Assembly (NCBI GenBank): GCA_031732875.1 | Contig: JAVMKL010000271.1 | Coordinates: forward strand, 1-64,000 | Length of the DNA: 64,000 nucleotides | Direction of reading: 5' to 3' | From: JAVMKJ01 sp031732875 | GTDB taxonomy: Bacteria > Pseudomonadota > Gammaproteobacteria > Competibacterales > Competibacteraceae | Part shown: positions 9,660-19,480 of the stretch, piece by piece | How positions within the stretch are numbered: position 1 is the first letter of the stretch | Layout of the letters: every line of letters starts with the position of its first letter | The notes under the pieces: generated by a model | Seen by the model: only the letters and a program-made list of their open reading frames with translations | Database searches by the model: none | What the model was told of the DNA's origin: nothing | Program-made: the position numbers and the translations under genes

Positions 9660-12600
9660 GCGCCCACGCCTACACCGAAGACCAGCTCGTCGAGCAGCCC
9701 GCCATCGGTTTGTTCGCCGCGCTTGGCTGGCAGACAATGTCAGCGATGGAGGAGACCTTCGGCCTCGGCGGCACACTCGGCCGCGAAACCAAGGGCGAGG
9801 TGGTGCTGGTGGATCGCCTGCGCGCCGCGCTCGGCAAGTTCAACCCGAGGCTGCCGCCCGAAGCGATCAACACCGCCGTCGACGAACTGACCCGCGACCG
9901 CTCGGCCATGAGTCTGGCGGCGGCCAACCGCGAGATCTACCGGCTGCTCAAGGACGGCATCCCGGTTTCGGTGCCCGACCGCGATACCCTCACCCCCGAC
10001 CCCTCTCCCAACGTGCGAGGGGGGCAAACGACCGAGCGCCTGCGTGTCATCGACTGGGCGCATCCCGAACAGAACGACTTCCTGCTGATCAGCCAGTTCA
10101 GCGTCGTCGGCAGCCTCTACACCTGCCGGCCCGACCTCGTCGGCTTCGTCAACGGCCTGCCGTGGGTGGTGGTGGAGCTGAAGAAGCCCGGCGTGCCGGC
10201 GCGCACCGCCTTCGACGAAAACCTCACGCACTACAAGCACGAGATACCGTCGCTCTTCTGGTTCAACATGCTGCTCATCGCCAGCAACGGCACCGACAGC
10301 CGCGTCGGCTCGCTCACCGCCGACTGGGGTCGCTTCTTCGAATGGAAGCGCGTCGAGCGCGAGGACGAGCCGCGCCGTGTGTCGCTGGAGGTGATGTTGC
10401 GCGGCACCTGCGACCGCACCCGGCTGCTCGACCTGGTAGAGAACTTCACCCTGTTCTCCGAACACAAGGCGGGGCTGGTCAAGGTGCTCGGCCAGAACCA
10501 CCAGTTCCTCGGCGTCAACAACGCGGTTCGCGAGATGCTGGAGGCCCGCAAGCTGGGCCACGGCCGCGGCGGCGTGTTCTGGCAGACCCAGGGCAGCGGC
10601 AAGAGCTTCTCGATGGTCTTCTTCGCCCAGAAGGTGCTGCGCCGGCTCGCCGGCAACTGGACCTTCGTGGTGGTCACCGACCGCGTCGAACTGGATGATC
10701 AGATCGCCAAGACCTTCAAGACCGTCGGCGCCGTGTCCGCGACCGAGGGCGATCAATGCCACGCCCAGAGCGGCGCACACCTGCGCGAGCTTTTGCGCGG
10801 CAACCATCGCTACGTCTTCACGCTGATCCACAAGTTCCAGACGCCGGAGGCGCTGACCGATCGCGCCGACGTGATCGTGCTCACCGACGAGGCCCACCGC
10901 AGCCAGTACGACACGCTGGCGCTCAACATGCGCGCCGCCATGCCCAAGGCGACCTTCCTGGCCTTCACTGGAACGCCGTTGATCGCCGGCGAGGAGCGCA
11001 CCAAGGAGGTCTTCGGCGACTACGTGTCGATCTACGACTTCCAGCAGTCGGTGGAGGACGGCGCGACGGTGCCGTTGTTCTACGAGAACCGCACCCCGGA
11101 GCTGGAGCTGGTCAATCCCGACCTCAACGATGACCTCTACCGCCTGATCGAGGACGCGGGCCTCGACGACGAGCAGGAGGCCAAGCTCGAAAAGGCGCTG
11201 GGGCGCCAGTATCACTTGATCACCCGCGACGACCGGCTGGAGACCGTGGCGCAGGACATCGTGCGGCATTTTCTGGGGCGCGGATTCGTCGGCAAGGCCA
11301 TGGTGGTGTCCATCGACAAAGCCACCGCGTTGAGAATGCACGACAAGGTCAAGGCTCATTGGGCGGCCGAAACCCAACGGGTGCAGAAGGAGCTGGGCGA
11401 ACTGGCCTACCAGCCGCGCGGCGATGAGGCAATGCCAGAACAGGCGCGCTGTGACCTACGCATGGCGGAGCTGAGAGCCCGCTTCGACGTGCTGACGACG
11501 ACCGACATGGCTGTCATCGTCTCGCCGGGGCAGAACGAGATCGAGCAGATGCGCAAGCTGGGGCTGGATATCGAACCCCACCGCCGGCGTATGAACGAGT
11601 CGCAGCCCGGCCTCGACGAAAAATTCAAGGACGTGGACGACCCGCTGCGCCTGGTTTTCGTCTGCGCCATGTGGCTCACCGGCTTCGACGCGCCGAGATG
11701 CTCGACGGTGTATCTCGACAAGCCGATGCGCAATCATACGCTGATGCAGACCATCGCCCGCGCCAATCGGGTCTTCCCCGGCAAGCACAGCGGCGTGATC
11801 GTGGACTACGCTAACGTGTTCGCCTCGCTGGAGAAGGCACTGGCCATCTACGGCGCAGGCAAGGGAGGCGCAAATCCGGTCAAGGACAAGGCGCAGCTCG
11901 TCGCGGCGTTGCGCGAAGCGGTCCAAGCTGTCACGGTGTTCTCTGCCGGCCACGGGGTGGATCTTGCCGCTCTCGAAGCGCTGCCGCCCGGCAGCCTGGA
12001 GCGGCTGGAGGCGGTAGAGAACGCCATCAACGCGCTGATCGCGCCGGAATCGCGGCGGCGCGACTTCTTTGGCCACGAGCGGCTGGTCGGCACCCTCTAC
12101 CGCGCCGTCAAACCTGACCCTGCGGCGCTTGAGTTCGCCCAGCGGGTGGCCGGCATCGCGACGCTGGCCGCTGCCATCCGCGCCAAGCTCAGCCCAAACC
12201 CGCCAGACATCTCGACCATCATGGGGCAGATCACCCGGCTCCTGGACGAGTCCATCACCGGCCTGACGGTCCGCGAGGCGGGTCCGCCCGCCATCGACCT
12301 CTCCAAGATCAACTTTGAGGCCCTCGCGCAGCGCTTCAAGGAATCGAAGCACAAGAACACCGACCTCGAGGCGCTCAAGGCCGCGATCCGCGCCAAGCTG
12401 GACAAACTCGTGCGCCTGAATCGCACCCGCGCGGACTTCGCGGAGAAGTTCGCGGCGCTGATCGAGAGCTACAACGCCGGCAGTCGGAACATCGAGCAAC
12501 TGTTCGAGGAATTGCTCGAGTTCTCCAACAGCCTGGATGATGAGCAGGAGCGCCACGTCCGCGAGAACCTCGCCGAGGAGGAACTGGTCATCTTCGACAT

Positions 12601-12883
12601 CCTCACCCGGCCTGCGCCGACGCTCAGCACGGAGGAGCGCGCCGAGGTCAAGAAGGTGGCTCGGGAACTGCTGACGCGGCTCAAGCAGTTGTTGGTGCTC
12701 AATTGGCGACAGAAGGCGGCGGCGCGCTCCGCGTTGAAGTTGGCCATCGAGGACACGCTCGACGCGGGCTTGCCGCGGACCTACGCGCCGGAAATGTACC
12801 GCCAGAAGTGCTCCGCGATCTTCGAGCATGTCTACGAGAGCTACCCGGAGCGCAATGCGGGGGTTTATGTCGCGGCGGCCTGA
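9656..12883 (+). CDS. hsdR: Type I restriction endonuclease subunit HsdR
   Basis: The ATP-dependent motor and nuclease subunit, 1075 aa. Residues ~150-180 form the PD-(D/E)XK core (RPDLVGFVNGLPWVVVELK); the helicase part has Walker A TQGSGKSF near residue 315, DEAHRSQ as motif II, the TGTPL motif III, and the motif VI region QTIARANRVFPGK. A helical C-terminal domain (residues ~870-1060) contacts the methyltransferase core. At residues ~112-123 an in-frame palindromic repeat has entered a loop (see 9991-10025). Start ATG overlaps the DUF1016 stop. The gene looks functional. Confidence 0.95.
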   Translation: MSAHAYTEDQLVEQPAIGLFAALGWQTMSAMEETFGLGGTLGRETKGEVVLVDRLRAALGKFNPRLPPEAINTAVDELTRDRSAMSLAAANREIYRLLKDGIPVSVPDRDTLTPDPSPNVRGGQTTERLRVIDWAHPEQNDFLLISQFSVVGSLYTCRPDLVGFVNGLPWVVVELKKPGVPARTAFDENLTHYKHEIPSLFWFNMLLIASNGTDSRVGSLTADWGRFFEWKRVEREDEPRRVSLEVMLRGTCDRTRLLDLVENFTLFSEHKAGLVKVLGQNHQFLGVNNAVREMLEARKLGHGRGGVFWQTQGSGKSFSMVFFAQKVLRRLAGNWTFVVVTDRVELDDQIAKTFKTVGAVSATEGDQCHAQSGAHLRELLRGNHRYVFTLIHKFQTPEALTDRADVIVLTDEAHRSQYDTLALNMRAAMPKATFLAFTGTPLIAGEERTKEVFGDYVSIYDFQQSVEDGATVPLFYENRTPELELVNPDLNDDLYRLIEDAGLDDEQEAKLEKALGRQYHLITRDDRLETVAQDIVRHFLGRGFVGKAMVVSIDKATALRMHDKVKAHWAAETQRVQKELGELAYQPRGDEAMPEQARCDLRMAELRARFDVLTTTDMAVIVSPGQNEIEQMRKLGLDIEPHRRRMNESQPGLDEKFKDVDDPLRLVFVCAMWLTGFDAPRCSTVYLDKPMRNHTLMQTIARANRVFPGKHSGVIVDYANVFASLEKALAIYGAGKGGANPVKDKAQLVAALREAVQAVTVFSAGHGVDLAALEALPPGSLERLEAVENAINALIAPESRRRDFFGHERLVGTLYRAVKPDPAALEFAQRVAGIATLAAAIRAKLSPNPPDISTIMGQITRLLDESITGLTVREAGPPAIDLSKINFEALAQRFKESKHKNTDLEALKAAIRAKLDKLVRLNRTRADFAEKFAALIESYNAGSRNIEQLFEELLEFSNSLDDEQERHVRENLAEEELVIFDILTRPAPTLSTEERAEVKKVARELLTRLKQLLVLNWRQKAAARSALKLAIEDTLDAGLPRTYAPEMYRQKCSAIFEHVYESYPERNAGVYVAAA
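9991..10025 (+). repeat. Palindromic repeat inserted in frame in hsdR
   Basis: A CCCCTC...GAGGGG dyad (10000-10005 with 10017-10022) within a C-rich run, encoding LTPDPSPNVRGG. This resembles the common intergenic palindrome that reads as LTPDPSP when translated. It sits in a poorly conserved loop between the VSVPDRD and TERLRVIDW segments, so the reading frame and nuclease core are kept. Confidence 0.7.
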
Positions 12884-12935
12884 GCACGCGAAACATGCCT
12901 ATCTGATTTGTGGAATCATCCTTTCGAACTACCCC

Positions 12936-12969
12936 GGCGCTCCGCGCCACTCCTCCTTGGCCAAGGAGG
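12936..12969. repeat. Double palindrome downstream of hsdR
   Basis: Two adjacent inverted repeats: a GGCGC-TCC-GCGCC hairpin at 12936-12948 and a perfect 18-bp palindrome CCTCCTTGGCCAAGGAGG at 12952-12969. Without a T-run it is not a textbook terminator; it looks like a dispersed intergenic repeat that could also end or stabilise the hsd transcript. Confidence 0.65.
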
Positions 12970-12996
12970 GGAAATTCCGCAACCGGCATGGGATCG

Positions 12997-13248
12997 CTAT
13001 AGATCGATTACATATCGTCCGTGCACCCCGGACTGGAATGCCAGCAGGATGTAGATATAGAGCCAGCCCTGTCCCCAGCGGACCCGCCAGATCACGTCGC
13101 CGCACCGGTTGCGCGGCCGGTCGTCAATGAATTCGGTTGGATACTCGGTGGTTCGTCCATCGCCACAGTAGAAAATCGCCCGGCGCGGAGGTTCGGGCAA
13201 CGCGCCGATCAGCCGATCAAGCGCCTCCAGCTTGTCGACCGCCCCCAT
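12997..13248 (-). pseudogene. Rpn/YhgA-like nuclease N-terminal remnant
   Basis: An 83-codon frame on the minus strand whose second half (YPTEFIDDRPRNRCGDVIWR, then WGQGWLYIYILLAFQSGV) matches the N-terminal PD-(D/E)XK part of Rpn-type recombination-promoting nucleases, which usually read D(D/V)IWR...YLLLEFQS. The conserved E of LLEFQS is replaced by A, and the frame stops at once (VIDL then stop), losing the remaining ~200 residues. It is a decayed copy rather than a working gene. Confidence 0.5.
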
Positions 13249-13360
13249 CGGCTGCGGAATGCGGATAATGCCAAATCCGGCGCGATTCAGGTAAAGTTAC
13301 TGCTCGAACCGACCGTCCCCGGCCCCGCCGTTGGGGATTTTGCTTGAGGTGTTGCACGCC

Positions 13361-14035
13361 ATGCGGGATTACCTGATCGCGCCTTCGATTCTGTCCGCCG
13401 ACTTCGCCCGGCTCGGCGAGGAAGTGGACGCCGTGCTGGCGGCGGGCGCCGACCTCGTTCATTTCGACGTGATGGACAACCATTACGTCCCCAATCTGAC
13501 CGTCGGCCCCATCGTGTGCGAGGCGCTGCGCCGGCACGGCGTCACCGCGCCGATCGACGCCCACCTCATGGTCAAGCCGGTCGATCGCATCATTCCCGAC
13601 TTCGCCGCCGCCGGCGCCAGCTACATCACCTTTCATCCCGAAGCCAGCGAACACATCGACCGCAGCCTGCAAATCATCCGCGATTGCGGCTGCCGGTCCG
13701 GGCTGGTGTTCAATCCGGCCACCCCGTTGGAATATCTGAGGTACGTGATGGACAAGGTGGACATGGTGCTGCTGATGGCGGTCAATCCGGGCTTCGGCGG
13801 CCAGAGCTTCATCAACGGCACCCTGAAAAAGTTGCGCGAGGTCCGGCGAATGATCGACGACGGCGGTTACCCGATCCGGCTGGAAGTCGATGGTGGAGTG
13901 AAGACCGACAACATCCGAATCATCGCCGAGGCCGGCGCCGACACCTTCGTCGCCGGCTCGGCCATCTTCGGCGCCCCCGACTACCGCGCCACCATCGCCG
14001 CCATGCGCGCGGAGTTGGCCAAGGCGGATTGTTAA
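13361..14035 (+). CDS. rpe: Ribulose-phosphate 3-epimerase
   Basis: Interconverts ribulose-5-phosphate and xylulose-5-phosphate in the pentose phosphate (or Calvin) pathway; a cytosolic TIM barrel. Diagnostic stretches in order: [48 protein letters not shown] and LEVDGGV, with the metal-binding His and Asp residues in place. I start at the ATG at 13361, which gives 224 aa like other Rpe proteins; the open frame extends ten codons further to a TTG. Followed two bases later by gph, the classic rpe-gph pairing. Confidence 0.97.
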   Translation: MRDYLIAPSILSADFARLGEEVDAVLAAGADLVHFDVMDNHYVPNLTVGPIVCEALRRHGVTAPIDAHLMVKPVDRIIPDFAAAGASYITFHPEASEHIDRSLQIIRDCGCRSGLVFNPATPLEYLRYVMDKVDMVLLMAVNPGFGGQSFINGTLKKLREVRRMIDDGGYPIRLEVDGGVKTDNIRIIAEAGADTFVAGSAIFGAPDYRATIAAMRAELAKADC

Positions 14036-14037
14036 TC

Positions 14038-14715
14038 ATGTTCGAGAACGTCACGGCGATTTTCTTCGATCTGGACGGCACCCTGGTGGACAGCGTGCCC
14101 GACCTGACCGCAGCGGTAAACGTCATGCTGCGCCAACTGGATCTGCCGATGCGCGAAGAGGCTCAGGTGCGGACCTGGGTCGGCAACGGCATGGACAATC
14201 TGATCCGCCGCGCCCTGGCCAACGACATGGCCGGGCGGGTAGACCCCAACCTGTTCGCCCGCGCCCGTCCGCTGTACAAGGCCGCCTACGCCGACCACAT
14301 CAGCGTCTACAGCGAGCTTTACCCCGGCGCGCATGAGGGTCTGGCCGAACTGCGCGCCGCCGGATTCCCGCTGGCCTGCGTCACCAACAAAGCCGCCGAG
14401 TTCGCCCTGCCCTTGCTGGACCGGCTCGGCATCGGCCATTTCTTCGCCACCGTGGTGGGCGGCGAGTGTATCCCCCATCCCAAGCCGGCGCCCGACGCGC
14501 TGCTGCTGTGCGCCGAACGGCTGGGCATACCGGTCCCCCAAGGACTGATGGTCGGCGATTCGCTCAACGATGTGGGCGCCGCCCGCAACGCCGGTTGCCC
14601 GGTGGTGTGCGTGCCTTACGGCTACAATCACGGCCACGACATCCGCGATGCCAAACCGGATGCCGTGATCGACTCCATCGCCGAACTGCCTGCCCTGTTG
14701 GGCAAAACCGCCTGA
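14038..14715 (+). CDS. gph: Phosphoglycolate phosphatase Gph
   Basis: HAD-superfamily phosphatase (225 aa) that removes phosphate from 2-phosphoglycolate, arising from oxygenase side reactions or DNA repair. Motif I FFDLDGTLVDS has the nucleophile and acid/base Asp; motif II is CVTNKAA; the Lys of PKPAPDALL and the MVGDSLNDVGAARNAG acidic motif complete the site. Its ATG lies two bases after the rpe stop, so the two are one transcription unit. Confidence 0.95.
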   Translation: MFENVTAIFFDLDGTLVDSVPDLTAAVNVMLRQLDLPMREEAQVRTWVGNGMDNLIRRALANDMAGRVDPNLFARARPLYKAAYADHISVYSELYPGAHEGLAELRAAGFPLACVTNKAAEFALPLLDRLGIGHFFATVVGGECIPHPKPAPDALLLCAERLGIPVPQGLMVGDSLNDVGAARNAGCPVVCVPYGYNHGHDIRDAKPDAVIDSIAELPALLGKTA

Positions 14716-14844
14716 TGCACGGAAACCGGCTTTCCTCCCTCGTCGCGCGTTCGAAACCGGCCCCGGACTTCCGATGGCGCCGCCCGGCCTGACATCCGCC
14801 TCCCGCCGTCTTCCGTTTCCGCTGTTCAAAGGCTGTCCCAATCC

Positions 14845-16350
14845 ATGAATCAGAATGAGTTTCAGCGTCTGGTCGAGCAAGGCTTCAACCGCATTCCGGT
14901 CGCCCGCGAAGTGCTGGCCGACCTCGACACCCCTCTCAGCACCTATCTTCGACTGGCCGACGCACCGTACAGCTATCTGCTGGAATCAGTGCAGGGCGGC
15001 GAGAAATGGGGTCGCTATTCCATCATCGGCCTGCCCTGCCGCAAGATCGTCCGGGTGCGCGGCCAGCGCGTGACCGTCGAACACGCCGGGGAACTCGTCG
15101 AATCGCTTACCTGCCCCGACCCGCTGGCCTGGATTCAGGAATTCCAGAGCCGCTACCGGGTGCCGGCCACCGGCGAGGGATTGCCTCGCTTCATCGGCGG
15201 ACTGGTCGGCTATTTCGGCTACGACACCATCCGCTACATCGAACCCAGGCTGGCGCGCTGCCCCAATCCGGACCCGGTGGAAAACCCGGACATCCTGCTG
15301 CTGGTGTCCGAAGACATGGTGGTGTTCGACAACCTGGCCGGCCGGCTGTACCTGATCACCCTGGTGGACCCGGCGGTGGAACGCGCCTATGTCCGCGCCC
15401 AGCAACGGCTGGACGAATGGGTGGCGCGGTTGCGCGAGGGCCGTTCGCTCTACACGAACCATCGTTCCTACCCCGACGCCGGCAAGATCGAGTTCGTTTC
15501 CGGCTTCACCCAGGACGGTTTCGAGAACGCGGTGCGGCGGATCAAGGACTACATCCTGGCCGGCGACTGCATGCAGGTGGTGCTGTCGCAGCGCTTGACC
15601 GCGCCGTTCCGGGCCGCGCCGCTGGACCTGTACCGGGCATTGCGCGGCCTGAATCCTTCTCCTTACATGTATTTCCTCAATCTGGGCGATTTCCACATCG
15701 TCGGCTCCTCGCCGGAAATCCTGGTACGGCTGGAGGACGGCGTGCTGACCGTCCGTCCGATCGCCGGCACCCGCCAGCGCGGTGCCACCGAGGAACAGGA
15801 TCAGGCGCTGGAGGCCGAGTTGCTGGCCGACCCCAAGGAACTGGCGGAGCATCTGATGCTGATCGACCTGGGCCGCAACGACGTGGGTCGGGTCAGCGAG
15901 ATCGGCAGCGTCCGGCTGACCGAGAAGATGGTGGTCGAACGCTATTCCCACGTCATGCACATCGTCTCCAACGTGATCGGGCGGCTGCGGCCCAGCCTCA
16001 GCCCGCTGGACGCGCTGCGCGCCACCTTCCCGGCCGGCACGGTCAGCGGCGCCCCCAAGATTCGGGCGATGGAAATCATCGACGAGCTGGAGCCGGTCAA
16101 ACGCGGCATTTACGCTGGCGCGGTCGGCTATCTGTCCTGGTCCGGAAACATGGACACCGCCATCGCCATCCGCACCGCCGTGCTCAAGGACGGCCTGCTC
16201 CACGTCCAGGTGGGGGCCGGCATCGTCGCCGATTCGGTGCCGGACAGGGAATGGGAGGAAACCATGAACAAGGGCCGGGCGCTGTTCCGGGCGGCGGCGC
16301 TGGCGGAACGGGGATTGGACGAACCGCGGGCGATGGAGCAATGCGACTGA
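14845..16350 (+). CDS. trpE: Anthranilate synthase component I
   Basis: Uses chorismate and ammonia (from TrpG) to make anthranilate, the first step of tryptophan synthesis. The 501-aa protein has the N-terminal feedback motif LLES ([18 protein letters not shown]), the GLVGYFGYD segment, and the chorismate-binding core: [71 protein letters not shown] and [11 protein letters not shown]. It stands alone: no trpG, trpD or trpC follows. The 129-bp leader has no Trp-rich peptide. Confidence 0.96.
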   Translation: MNQNEFQRLVEQGFNRIPVAREVLADLDTPLSTYLRLADAPYSYLLESVQGGEKWGRYSIIGLPCRKIVRVRGQRVTVEHAGELVESLTCPDPLAWIQEFQSRYRVPATGEGLPRFIGGLVGYFGYDTIRYIEPRLARCPNPDPVENPDILLLVSEDMVVFDNLAGRLYLITLVDPAVERAYVRAQQRLDEWVARLREGRSLYTNHRSYPDAGKIEFVSGFTQDGFENAVRRIKDYILAGDCMQVVLSQRLTAPFRAAPLDLYRALRGLNPSPYMYFLNLGDFHIVGSSPEILVRLEDGVLTVRPIAGTRQRGATEEQDQALEAELLADPKELAEHLMLIDLGRNDVGRVSEIGSVRLTEKMVVERYSHVMHIVSNVIGRLRPSLSPLDALRATFPAGTVSGAPKIRAMEIIDELEPVKRGIYAGAVGYLSWSGNMDTAIAIRTAVLKDGLLHVQVGAGIVADSVPDREWEETMNKGRALFRAAALAERGLDEPRAMEQCD

Positions 16351-16410
16351 TACGCCGGCACGCAACCGATGGCGCTGGCATGGGCTGAATCGACGACTGA
16401 GGGGAACATC

Positions 16411-16617
16411 ATGGAAACATTATTACTGTGGATCGGCCGGCTGGCCGGCCTGGCGGGCGTGGCGATCACCTTGATCGCCATCGGCGCGCGGCTGACGGGC
16501 GCATTCTGGATCGGTGGATTCCAGGCGGGAACGCTGCTTCAGGCCGGCATGGCAGCGATGATCCTGGCGTGCCTGGCGCATCTCGTGGTGCTGACTTTGC
16601 GCTCGGGCGGCGGCTAA
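16411..16617 (+). CDS. Small two-helix membrane protein
   Basis: A 68-aa protein with two predicted transmembrane segments (about residues 3-26 and 41-62) joined by a Gly-rich loop, ending with a short polar tail. The ATG at 16411 is preceded by GAGGGGAAC at a good distance; the frame continues upstream but without support. I do not recognise a family. It follows trpE by 60 bp on the same strand. Confidence 0.65.
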   Translation: METLLLWIGRLAGLAGVAITLIAIGARLTGAFWIGGFQAGTLLQAGMAAMILACLAHLVVLTLRSGGG

Positions 16618-16685
16618 CCGTGACCGGCCTGATTTATCCCCCTGCCCGACAGCGGCACAGGGGGGATGAACGGTAGCCGTCAGAC

Positions 16686-18134
16686 TCAACGGCCCACGTC
16701 GCCGGCTTGCAATTCCACCCGGTTCTGCTTTTGGTTGTAGCCCAGTCGGGCGATGATTTCGTAATCCAGTTCCGCTTTGGCGCCGGCTGGCACGTCGGTC
16801 TCGAACTGCACGGTCTGGAAATCGTGCAGGGTTGGATTCAGCCGGCCGCGGAATACCACATCGCCCGGATATTCGCGCCGGATTTGGACGCTGATCGGCT
16901 TGCCGCTGTAGTTTCGAATCTTCTGCCGGTAAACCGTATGTTCGTCCCAACCCGCCACCTGACTGTCCAGTTCCAGCTTGAATCCCTCCTCGCCCAGCTT
17001 GCGGTAGAGATTGCCGCCCTTGATCTGGAACCAGAGGTTGTCGCGGTAGACCTTCTGCTTGACCAGTTCGAAGATCACCGCCGGATCGGAACCCAGGTTC
17101 AATTCGATCTTGTCGCCGATGGGGACATACTTAAGATTTTGGGTCGCCAAATAGCTCAGCCCATCGCGGCCGTTGGCACGGAACACCCGCAGCATCCCGT
17201 CCGGCAGCGGCGTGCTACCCAGTTTGGAGGCCGTGTCATTCTTCAATAGATACAGCCGCGTCAGTTGCTCCCCGTATTCGCGCGGCCGATAACGGTACTG
17301 GACGGTCATCGGCACCCCGGCCGCCTCGAAACTGCGCAAGCGTTTGGCCCAGCCGTTGGGCACGGTTTCGGTGCCTTCGATGGTATAGATGAAATACTCG
17401 CTCAACCCTTCCTTGATGATTTCCTTGGGCGCCGCCATCTCCGCTGAGTCGGCGGCCGTCGCCCCGGCGGCCATCTCCAGCATCGGCGCGGGCGCGGCGG
17501 GCGCCATCATCCTGCGAGCAGCCTTCTGCCGCATGTCCCGGTATTCTTCCTTGCCGAGTTCGCTCACCCGTCCCACCGGCAGGCGCGCCAGTTCCGCGAT
17601 CTTTTCCACCAGATTGATCGTGCCCACCACCAGCCGCACTTGGGCGTTTTCGTAATCCTCGCCGGAATTGTTGCGCACCCGCACGAAGCTTTCCAGCCGC
17701 AGGGCTTTCTCGTCGGGATCGGCGATGGCCAGATAATCCGCCGCCCAGGAGATGCCGGAAGTGAAGTAGCTGATCTCGATCGCCGCCTCGCGGTTGACGT
17801 CGCTCTTCACGTTCCAGTACAGGGTCTGCGGCTTGTCGTGCGGAAAGGTGGTATCGAGCACCTCCAGCCCGGTCTTCGGCTCGCGGAATTTGAGTTCCAC
17901 CGAGGTCGGGTCGATCAGCGTATTGGCCCAGGAAAATTGCAGGGGATTGACGCCCTGTTTGAAGGTCACCACCCGGCTTTCCCGCACCAGAGTCAAATCC
18001 TCGGAGTTGTAGATGGTCAGTTGCACCGTCCGCCGCTCGGGGACGGTGGCGAGATCGACGTTGCGGGCCGGCAGCGCCAGCGGCAGCAGCAACCCGAACA
18101 GGCAGAGCAAACGGGCAATCCGGTTCGCGGTCAT
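16686..18134 (-). CDS. DUF4139 domain protein, downstream paralogue
   Basis: A 482-aa secreted protein with an N-terminal signal segment (IARLLCLFGLLLPLALPARN). The DUF4139 character is shown by LTIYNSEDLTLVRESRVV, GVNPLQFSWANTLIDPTS, ISYFTSGISWAADYLAIAD and a long beta-rich C-terminus with SVQIRREYPGDVVF. An Ala/Met-rich linker (~residues 225-250) separates the halves. It lies six bases after a second, diverged member and shares the same segment order with it; the pair is presumably one operon arising by duplication. Envelope location is inferred from the signal; the function is unknown. The ATG at 18134 is used because the signal peptide begins there. Confidence 0.87.
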   Translation of the reverse strand: MTANRIARLLCLFGLLLPLALPARNVDLATVPERRTVQLTIYNSEDLTLVRESRVVTFKQGVNPLQFSWANTLIDPTSVELKFREPKTGLEVLDTTFPHDKPQTLYWNVKSDVNREAAIEISYFTSGISWAADYLAIADPDEKALRLESFVRVRNNSGEDYENAQVRLVVGTINLVEKIAELARLPVGRVSELGKEEYRDMRQKAARRMMAPAAPAPMLEMAAGATAADSAEMAAPKEIIKEGLSEYFIYTIEGTETVPNGWAKRLRSFEAAGVPMTVQYRYRPREYGEQLTRLYLLKNDTASKLGSTPLPDGMLRVFRANGRDGLSYLATQNLKYVPIGDKIELNLGSDPAVIFELVKQKVYRDNLWFQIKGGNLYRKLGEEGFKLELDSQVAGWDEHTVYRQKIRNYSGKPISVQIRREYPGDVVFRGRLNPTLHDFQTVQFETDVPAGAKAELDYEIIARLGYNQKQNRVELQAGDVGR

Positions 18135-18139
18135 GGCGC

Positions 18140-19327
18140 TCACCACTCGTTGTTCAGCGTCAAGCGCAGGGTATGGATCTGTTTTCTGGCCTGGCCGTCG
18201 GCGGCGCGGGCCGGCAGATCGACATGGAACAGCAGCTTGTCGGCATCGCTCTTTTCCGGATCGGGATTGCGCAGGCTGCCGTCGCCCAGTTGCCATTCCG
18301 GGTCGCGGCCGCTGTCGCCGCGAATCTGGTTGCGGATCTGGCGAACGCTCTCGGCGATGTCCAGGATTACGGGCGTGTCCTTGAAGTTCTCGATCTCGTA
18401 TTTCAAGGTCACGTCGTGGCGATAGAGATTGCCGGCAATGCGCTGGCGTTCGTTGCGGTCCACGGTGCGCCGCACGGCGATGTCGCGGGCCAGGCCCAGA
18501 TACAAGGTCAGCTCGCCGTCGGGGGGGGTGAACTTGCTGCGATCCTCGCCGAGAAAGGCGGTGGTGCCCTTGCCGTCGTCCTGGAAGATGCGGGCCTTGC
18601 CCTCCGGTAGCGGCTCCTTGCCGAGGTCGCCGCCAGCGTTCCTGACCACGTAGTGCATCGGCACGTTGAGCTTGTCCTGGGCGCGGTCGAGATAGCCAAA
18701 CTCCACGGGATTGCTGGTGTAGGTCTTGCGCACCGGCACGGCGGCGAAGCGGCTCAGCTGGACTTCCTTGGTCTCGTCCAGGCCGAGCGGCTTGTCGAAC
18801 CGCGGGCCGACGCCGGCCCAGAACGTGGCGGCATCGTAGGCTTCGTTGGCGTTGTTGTTGACCCGCAGGTACTGCGCCAGGGTGAGCGCTTTCTCGTCGC
18901 GGTCGGCCACGGCACGATAGTGGAAATCCTTGCCCAGTCCGCCCAGCACGTAGCTGATCCGCACCCGCGCCGCGCCGGAGGCGCTGGCGGCCACCGACCA
19001 GACCAAGGCGGTTTCGTTGGGGGGATAGCTGACCGACAGCACCTTGGCGTCCGGCGCCTGCTCTCCGGCCGGGACGAGGACGCGCAAGACCAGGGTGTCG
19101 GGATCGATGCGGGTGTTGGCCCAGGAAAAATCCACCTGGTTGACGCCCTTGACCAGCGGGACGATGCGTTCCTCCTCGACCAGGGCAATCTGGGAATGGT
19201 CGAGTTGAATCTCCACTCGCTCGCGCACCGGCAGGGTGGTGAGCTTGATGCGGGCCAGCGCGTCCGGCGGTACGACGCCGAACAGCAGCAGGACGCCGAG
19301 CGGATACAGCAGTCGGGTTCGGTTCAT
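18140..19327 (-). CDS. DUF4139-like protein, upstream paralogue
   Basis: A 395-aa secreted protein. Signal segment RTRLLYPLGVLLLFGVVPPDALA, then VEIQLDHSQIALVEEERIV, KGVNQVDFSWANTRIDPDTL, RVRISYVLGGLGKDFHYRAVAD and a beta-rich tail ending TLRLTLNNEW. These segments match its neighbour in order (SWANTxIDP, ISYxxxGxxxxxxY) with low overall identity. A ribosome site (GGGAGA) precedes the ATG at 19327; the frame reaches further upstream without support. First gene of the two-gene operon. Function unknown. Confidence 0.82.
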   Translation of the reverse strand: MNRTRLLYPLGVLLLFGVVPPDALARIKLTTLPVRERVEIQLDHSQIALVEEERIVPLVKGVNQVDFSWANTRIDPDTLVLRVLVPAGEQAPDAKVLSVSYPPNETALVWSVAASASGAARVRISYVLGGLGKDFHYRAVADRDEKALTLAQYLRVNNNANEAYDAATFWAGVGPRFDKPLGLDETKEVQLSRFAAVPVRKTYTSNPVEFGYLDRAQDKLNVPMHYVVRNAGGDLGKEPLPEGKARIFQDDGKGTTAFLGEDRSKFTPPDGELTLYLGLARDIAVRRTVDRNERQRIAGNLYRHDVTLKYEIENFKDTPVILDIAESVRQIRNQIRGDSGRDPEWQLGDGSLRNPDPEKSDADKLLFHVDLPARAADGQARKQIHTLRLTLNNEW

Positions 19328-19480
19328 CAGTCGCGGTCTCCCAAGGTTGAACGTGATCGGCATGATCCTAAACGCTCGAAAACGGATTTTGGGGTTGCGG
19401 CTATTGGCCTCATCCTTCGCGGTGTCCGCCCGCGCCCTCGGGGCTCCATCGATCATCGGACACCCAAAGGACTCTTACGA

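Larger units (their letters stand above)
12884..13360. other. Right border of restriction island
   Basis: A 477-bp stretch between hsdR and rpe. It holds two palindromes (12936-12969) soon after the hsdR stop, a degenerate Rpn-like frame on the minus strand (12997-13248), and about 110 bp before rpe in which I see no gene. A possible upstream extension of rpe from a TTG at 13331 is unlikely. Confidence 0.6.

Noticed and set aside
14716..14844. Trp attenuator/leader peptide before trpE
   Set aside because: No short ORF with Trp codons and no alternating hairpins were seen.
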